NCBI GenBank assembly: GCA_045578305.1
Contig: JAZNKA010000021.1
Coordinates: 1 to 6,530, forward strand
Direction of reading: 5' to 3'
DNA: 6,530 nucleotides
Source of the DNA: SIG440 sp045578305
GTDB lineage: Bacteria > Bacillota > Clostridia > Monoglobales > Monoglobaceae
The number at the start of each line of letters is the position of its first letter. The stretch's first letter is position 1. The position numbers and the translations under genes were made by a program. Below the pieces are notes generated by a model that made no database searches, was not told the origin of the DNA, and saw only the letters and a program-made list of their open reading frames with translations. Of the stretch, positions 4,324-6,530 are shown piece after piece.

Positions 4324-5745
4324 ATGGGCGGATTTTTTGGAACCATAAGCCGACATGATGCTATAGCAGATGTGTTTTTTGGAGCGGACTATCATTCGCA
4401 TCTTGGAACGCGTCGCGGCGGAATTGCAGCTTATGACAGCGAAATCGGTTTGCAAAGAGATATTCACAACATTGAAAACACTCCTTTCAGAACCAAATTC
4501 GATAATGTATTCAACGAAATGAAAGGAAATTCGGCAATCGGTGTCATCAGTGATTCGGACCCGCAGCCACTTTTGATAAGGTCAGAAGTTGGCACTTATG
4601 CAATTGCAACAATCGGCAGAATAAACAATGCCGAAGAGCTTATAGAAAAATATCTGCAAAAGGGCGGACATTTTGGAGTTATGACAGGGGGAAAGGTTAA
4701 TTCGACCGACCTTGTTGCAGCTCTTATAAATCAAAAAGACACCTTTGCCGAGGGCATCGAGTATGTTCACGATGTGGTCGAGGGTACGGTTTCGATTTTG
4801 ATTCTTACAAATGACGGCAAGCTGATTGCTGCACGAGATAAGGTGGGCAGGCTCCCGATTCTTATCGGCAAGAATGAAGACGGGTATGCAGTGTCATTTG
4901 AGGATTTTGCTTACAAAAAGCTTGGTTATGATGACGAAATGGAGCTTGGTCCGGGAGAGGCGGTTGAAATTACCCTTGACGGAATTAAACAGATTGTAAA
5001 ACCCGGCAAGGAAATGAAGATTTGCGCATTTTTATGGAGCTACTATGGATACCCCAACTCGGTTTACGAAGGCAAAAATGTCGAGACAATGAGATACCGC
5101 AACGGCGCTATTATGGCGCAGACTGACAAAGAAAACGGCAAGGCAGAGGGAATTGATTTTGTCAGCGGCGTTCCCGATTCGGGCACTCCCCATGCAATCG
5201 GATATGCAAACGAGAGCGGAATTCCTTTTGCAAGGCCTTTCATCAAGTACACTCCCACATGGCCGCGCAGCTTTACTCCAAAGCATCAAAGTGACAGAAT
5301 TAAGATTGCACGGATGAAGCAGGTGCCGATACACGAATTGATTGAGGGTAAAAATCTTCTGTTTGTGGATGACTCGATTGTCAGAGGAACACAGCTTAAA
5401 GAAACGGTTGACTTCCTTTATCAGCATGGGGCAAAATCAGTGCATATGCGTTCGGCTTGTCCGCCGATTATGTACGGATGCAAATACCTCAACTTCACAA
5501 GCAGCAAAAACGAAATGGAGCTTATCGCAAGACAAACTGTGATGGAGCTTGAGGGGGAAGAAGGCTTTAAGCATATAGAAGAATACAGCGACGGCAGTAC
5601 CGAAAGGGGCAAAAAGCTGAGAGAGACCATAAGCGAAAAGTTTGGGTTTGAATCTCTTGACTTTCAATCGCTTGACGGCGTTATAAAAGCAATAGGTCTG
5701 GATCCCTGTAAACTTTGCACATATTGCTGGAGCGGAAAAGAATAG
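4324..5745 (+). CDS. purF: Amidophosphoribosyltransferase-like protein (PurF homologue) lacking the glutaminase cysteine
   Basis: A 473-residue PurF homologue, near the usual length. PurF makes 5-phosphoribosylamine from PRPP using ammonia released from glutamine by an N-terminal Ntn-type domain. The synthase half looks competent: VSGVPDSG (280-287), IKYTPTWPRSF (307-317) and the PRPP loop LLFVDDSIVRGTQ (345-357). The four cysteines matching the [4Fe-4S] ligands of the B. subtilis enzyme are present: C234 (MKIC), C386 (YGCKY), C462 and C465 (DPCKLC). The glutaminase half is abnormal: the start reads MGGFFG where PurF has MCG.FG, so the nucleophilic Cys is Gly. The HRG.E, GH.RY.T and HNGN motifs are replaced (LGTRRGGIA, IGVISDSD, ATIGRIN). 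GGAGG (4313-4317) lies 6 bases before ATG, and no upstream in-frame start could supply a Cys. It may be ammonia-dependent or have a changed role. I recall closely similar proteins in gut Clostridia, annotated simply as amidophosphoribosyltransferase. The symbol is by homology. Confidence 0.85.
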   Translation: MGGFFGTISRHDAIADVFFGADYHSHLGTRRGGIAAYDSEIGLQRDIHNIENTPFRTKFDNVFNEMKGNSAIGVISDSDPQPLLIRSEVGTYAIATIGRINNAEELIEKYLQKGGHFGVMTGGKVNSTDLVAALINQKDTFAEGIEYVHDVVEGTVSILILTNDGKLIAARDKVGRLPILIGKNEDGYAVSFEDFAYKKLGYDDEMELGPGEAVEITLDGIKQIVKPGKEMKICAFLWSYYGYPNSVYEGKNVETMRYRNGAIMAQTDKENGKAEGIDFVSGVPDSGTPHAIGYANESGIPFARPFIKYTPTWPRSFTPKHQSDRIKIARMKQVPIHELIEGKNLLFVDDSIVRGTQLKETVDFLYQHGAKSVHMRSACPPIMYGCKYLNFTSSKNEMELIARQTVMELEGEEGFKHIEEYSDGSTERGKKLRETISEKFGFESLDFQSLDGVIKAIGLDPCKLCTYCWSGKE

Positions 5746-5916
5746 ATAACCTGTGAAAAACATCATCCCGCAATCAAATTATACCACTCGCTGTGCAAAG
5801 AGCACAGCTTTGGGTTAGATTTGATTACGCTATAATATTTTCCCACGGTTATTGGGTAATTTGTTTAAGTGTATATAATTAAATTTATTTTTGACATACA
5901 GAAAGGATAAAAGAAA
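5746..5916 (+). other. purF-purM intergenic region with an imperfect hairpin and possible promoters
   Basis: No coding sequence is seen in this 171-base gap. It contains an interrupted inverted repeat: outer arms AATCAAAT (5772-5779) and ATTTGATT (5819-5826), inner arms GCTGTGC (5790-5796) and GCACAGC (5802-5808), with a mismatched internal loop between. No good T-tract follows, so it is a weak terminator candidate at best. Two TATAAT boxes (5831-5836 and 5874-5879) may give purM a promoter of its own; the better one has TTGGGT (5852-5857) 16 bases upstream. Confidence 0.5.
5852..5879 (+). promoter_or_regulatory. Possible internal promoter of purM
   Basis: TTGGGT (5852-5857), 16 bases, TATAAT (5874-5879). 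The -10 is perfect, but the -35 matches only the TTG part of the consensus. It would give a leader of about 30 bases. Confidence 0.4.
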
Positions 5917-6530
5917 ATGGAAAAGAGCTTTAGCGAAAGTTACAAGGCAGCAGGCGTTGATATTACTGCCGGATACAAAGCTGTTGAACTTATGAAACAG
6001 CATATTGCGAAAACTATCACAAAGGGTGCTGCATCCGATATCGGCGGTTTTGGCGGACTTTTTGAGATGGACCTGACAGGTATTCAAAAACCTGTGTTGG
6101 TAAGCGGAACTGACGGTGTTGGAACAAAACTGAAAATGGCGTTTTTGATGGACAAGCACGACACAGTTGGCATTGATTGTGTTGCTATGTGTGTAAATGA
6201 TATTATCTGCTGCGGAGCAAAGCCACTTTTCTTTCTTGACTATATTGCTGTCGGCAAGAATTATCCAGAAAAGGTTGCGGATATCGTTGCAGGTGTTGCA
6301 GAGGGCTGCGTTCAGTCGGGCTGTGCGCTCATCGGCGGCGAGACAGCTGAAATGCCCGGATTTTATCCTGAAGACGAGTATGACTTGGCAGGATTTTCGG
6401 TTGGCGTTGTTGACAAGGACAAGGTTCTTAACAACAAAACAATAACCGAAGGCGATGTAATTATTGCGCTTCCTTCAAGCGGTGTTCATTCAAACGGATT
6501 TTCGCTTGTCCGCAAGGTTTTCGATGTTGA
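5917..6530 (+). CDS. purM: AIR synthetase (phosphoribosylformylglycinamidine cyclo-ligase), 5' part
   Basis: The first 204 codons of purM, running off the window; the full protein is about 340 residues. The cytoplasmic enzyme uses ATP to cyclise FGAM to AIR, the step that feeds the PurK/PurE carboxylation. The start MEKSFSESYKAAGVDI is typical. Family motifs in order: IGGFGGLFEM (42-51), LVSGTDGVGTKLKMA (61-75), AMCVNDIICCGAKPLFFLDY (90-109), GCALIGGETAEMPGFY (135-150) and a PSSGVHSNGFSLVR segment (186-199). AAAGGA (5902-5907) lies 9 bases before ATG. The reading frame is uninterrupted to the end of the window. It follows purF in the same direction but after 171 bases, long for an operon, so it may have extra control. 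Where purN, purH and purD lie cannot be seen. Confidence 0.97.
   Translation, partial: MEKSFSESYKAAGVDITAGYKAVELMKQHIAKTITKGAASDIGGFGGLFEMDLTGIQKPVLVSGTDGVGTKLKMAFLMDKHDTVGIDCVAMCVNDIICCGAKPLFFLDYIAVGKNYPEKVADIVAGVAEGCVQSGCALIGGETAEMPGFYPEDEYDLAGFSVGVVDKDKVLNNKTITEGDVIIALPSSGVHSNGFSLVRKVFDV

Noticed and set aside
5891..5896. TTGACA just upstream of purM
   Set aside because: No -10 can follow at the right distance before the start codon at 5917; the spacing would place it inside the coding region.
1..6530. CRISPR arrays, tRNA or rRNA genes, insertion sequences, phage attachment sites
   Set aside because: No regularly spaced repeats, tRNA-like folds, transposase fragments or terminal inverted repeats with target duplications were seen; the content looks like stable chromosome.

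Overview
The window reads as chromosomal DNA from a low-to-moderate GC Gram-positive anaerobe, most likely a gut-type member of the class Clostridia (Oscillospiraceae/Lachnospiraceae-like). This rests on strong AGGAGG-type ribosome binding sites, sigma-A promoters with extended TGn -10 boxes, a methyltransferase near hslO, a DUF5662-type protein, and an aberrant purF homologue of a kind I recall from Clostridia. The taxon is inferred from gene content, not from a marker-gene search.

Layout: (1) 1-504 is the 3' part of a class I SAM methyltransferase gene. A cold-shock protein gene follows (577-777); its promoter starts inside the methyltransferase stop codon, and it ends in a strong hairpin terminator. 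(2) hslO (Hsp33, 897-1781) runs rightwards and converges on a leftward DUF5662-like gene (1795-2322). The two share one bidirectional terminator. (3) Upstream of the DUF5662 gene, also leftward, lie two tandem genes for very small cysteine-rich proteins of 36 and 48 residues, each with a single hydrophobic segment and an excellent Shine-Dalgarno sequence. They have their own terminator and are the least understood coding content here. (4) tmk (thymidylate kinase, 2937-3560) diverges from them with its own promoter. (5) A purine cluster follows: promoter, ZTP (pfl) riboswitch with an intrinsic terminator, purE (3794-4288), a purF-like gene (4324-5745), and the start of purM (5917 to the window end).

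How the parts work together: PurF, PurM and PurE catalyse steps 1, 5 and 6 (6a/6b) of de novo IMP synthesis. The riboswitch upstream of purE is expected to let transcription through when ZTP/ZMP accumulates, that is, when 10-formyl-tetrahydrofolate limits purine synthesis. tmk, immediately upstream, is a separate dTTP-pathway gene with its own promoter. A 171-base gap between purF and purM carries a long imperfect hairpin and possible secondary promoters.

The two observations most worth following are the cysteine-rich membrane microprotein pair, and the PurF homologue. The latter keeps the PRPP loop and the four expected Fe-S cysteines but has lost the N-terminal catalytic cysteine (Gly at that position) and other glutaminase-site motifs.
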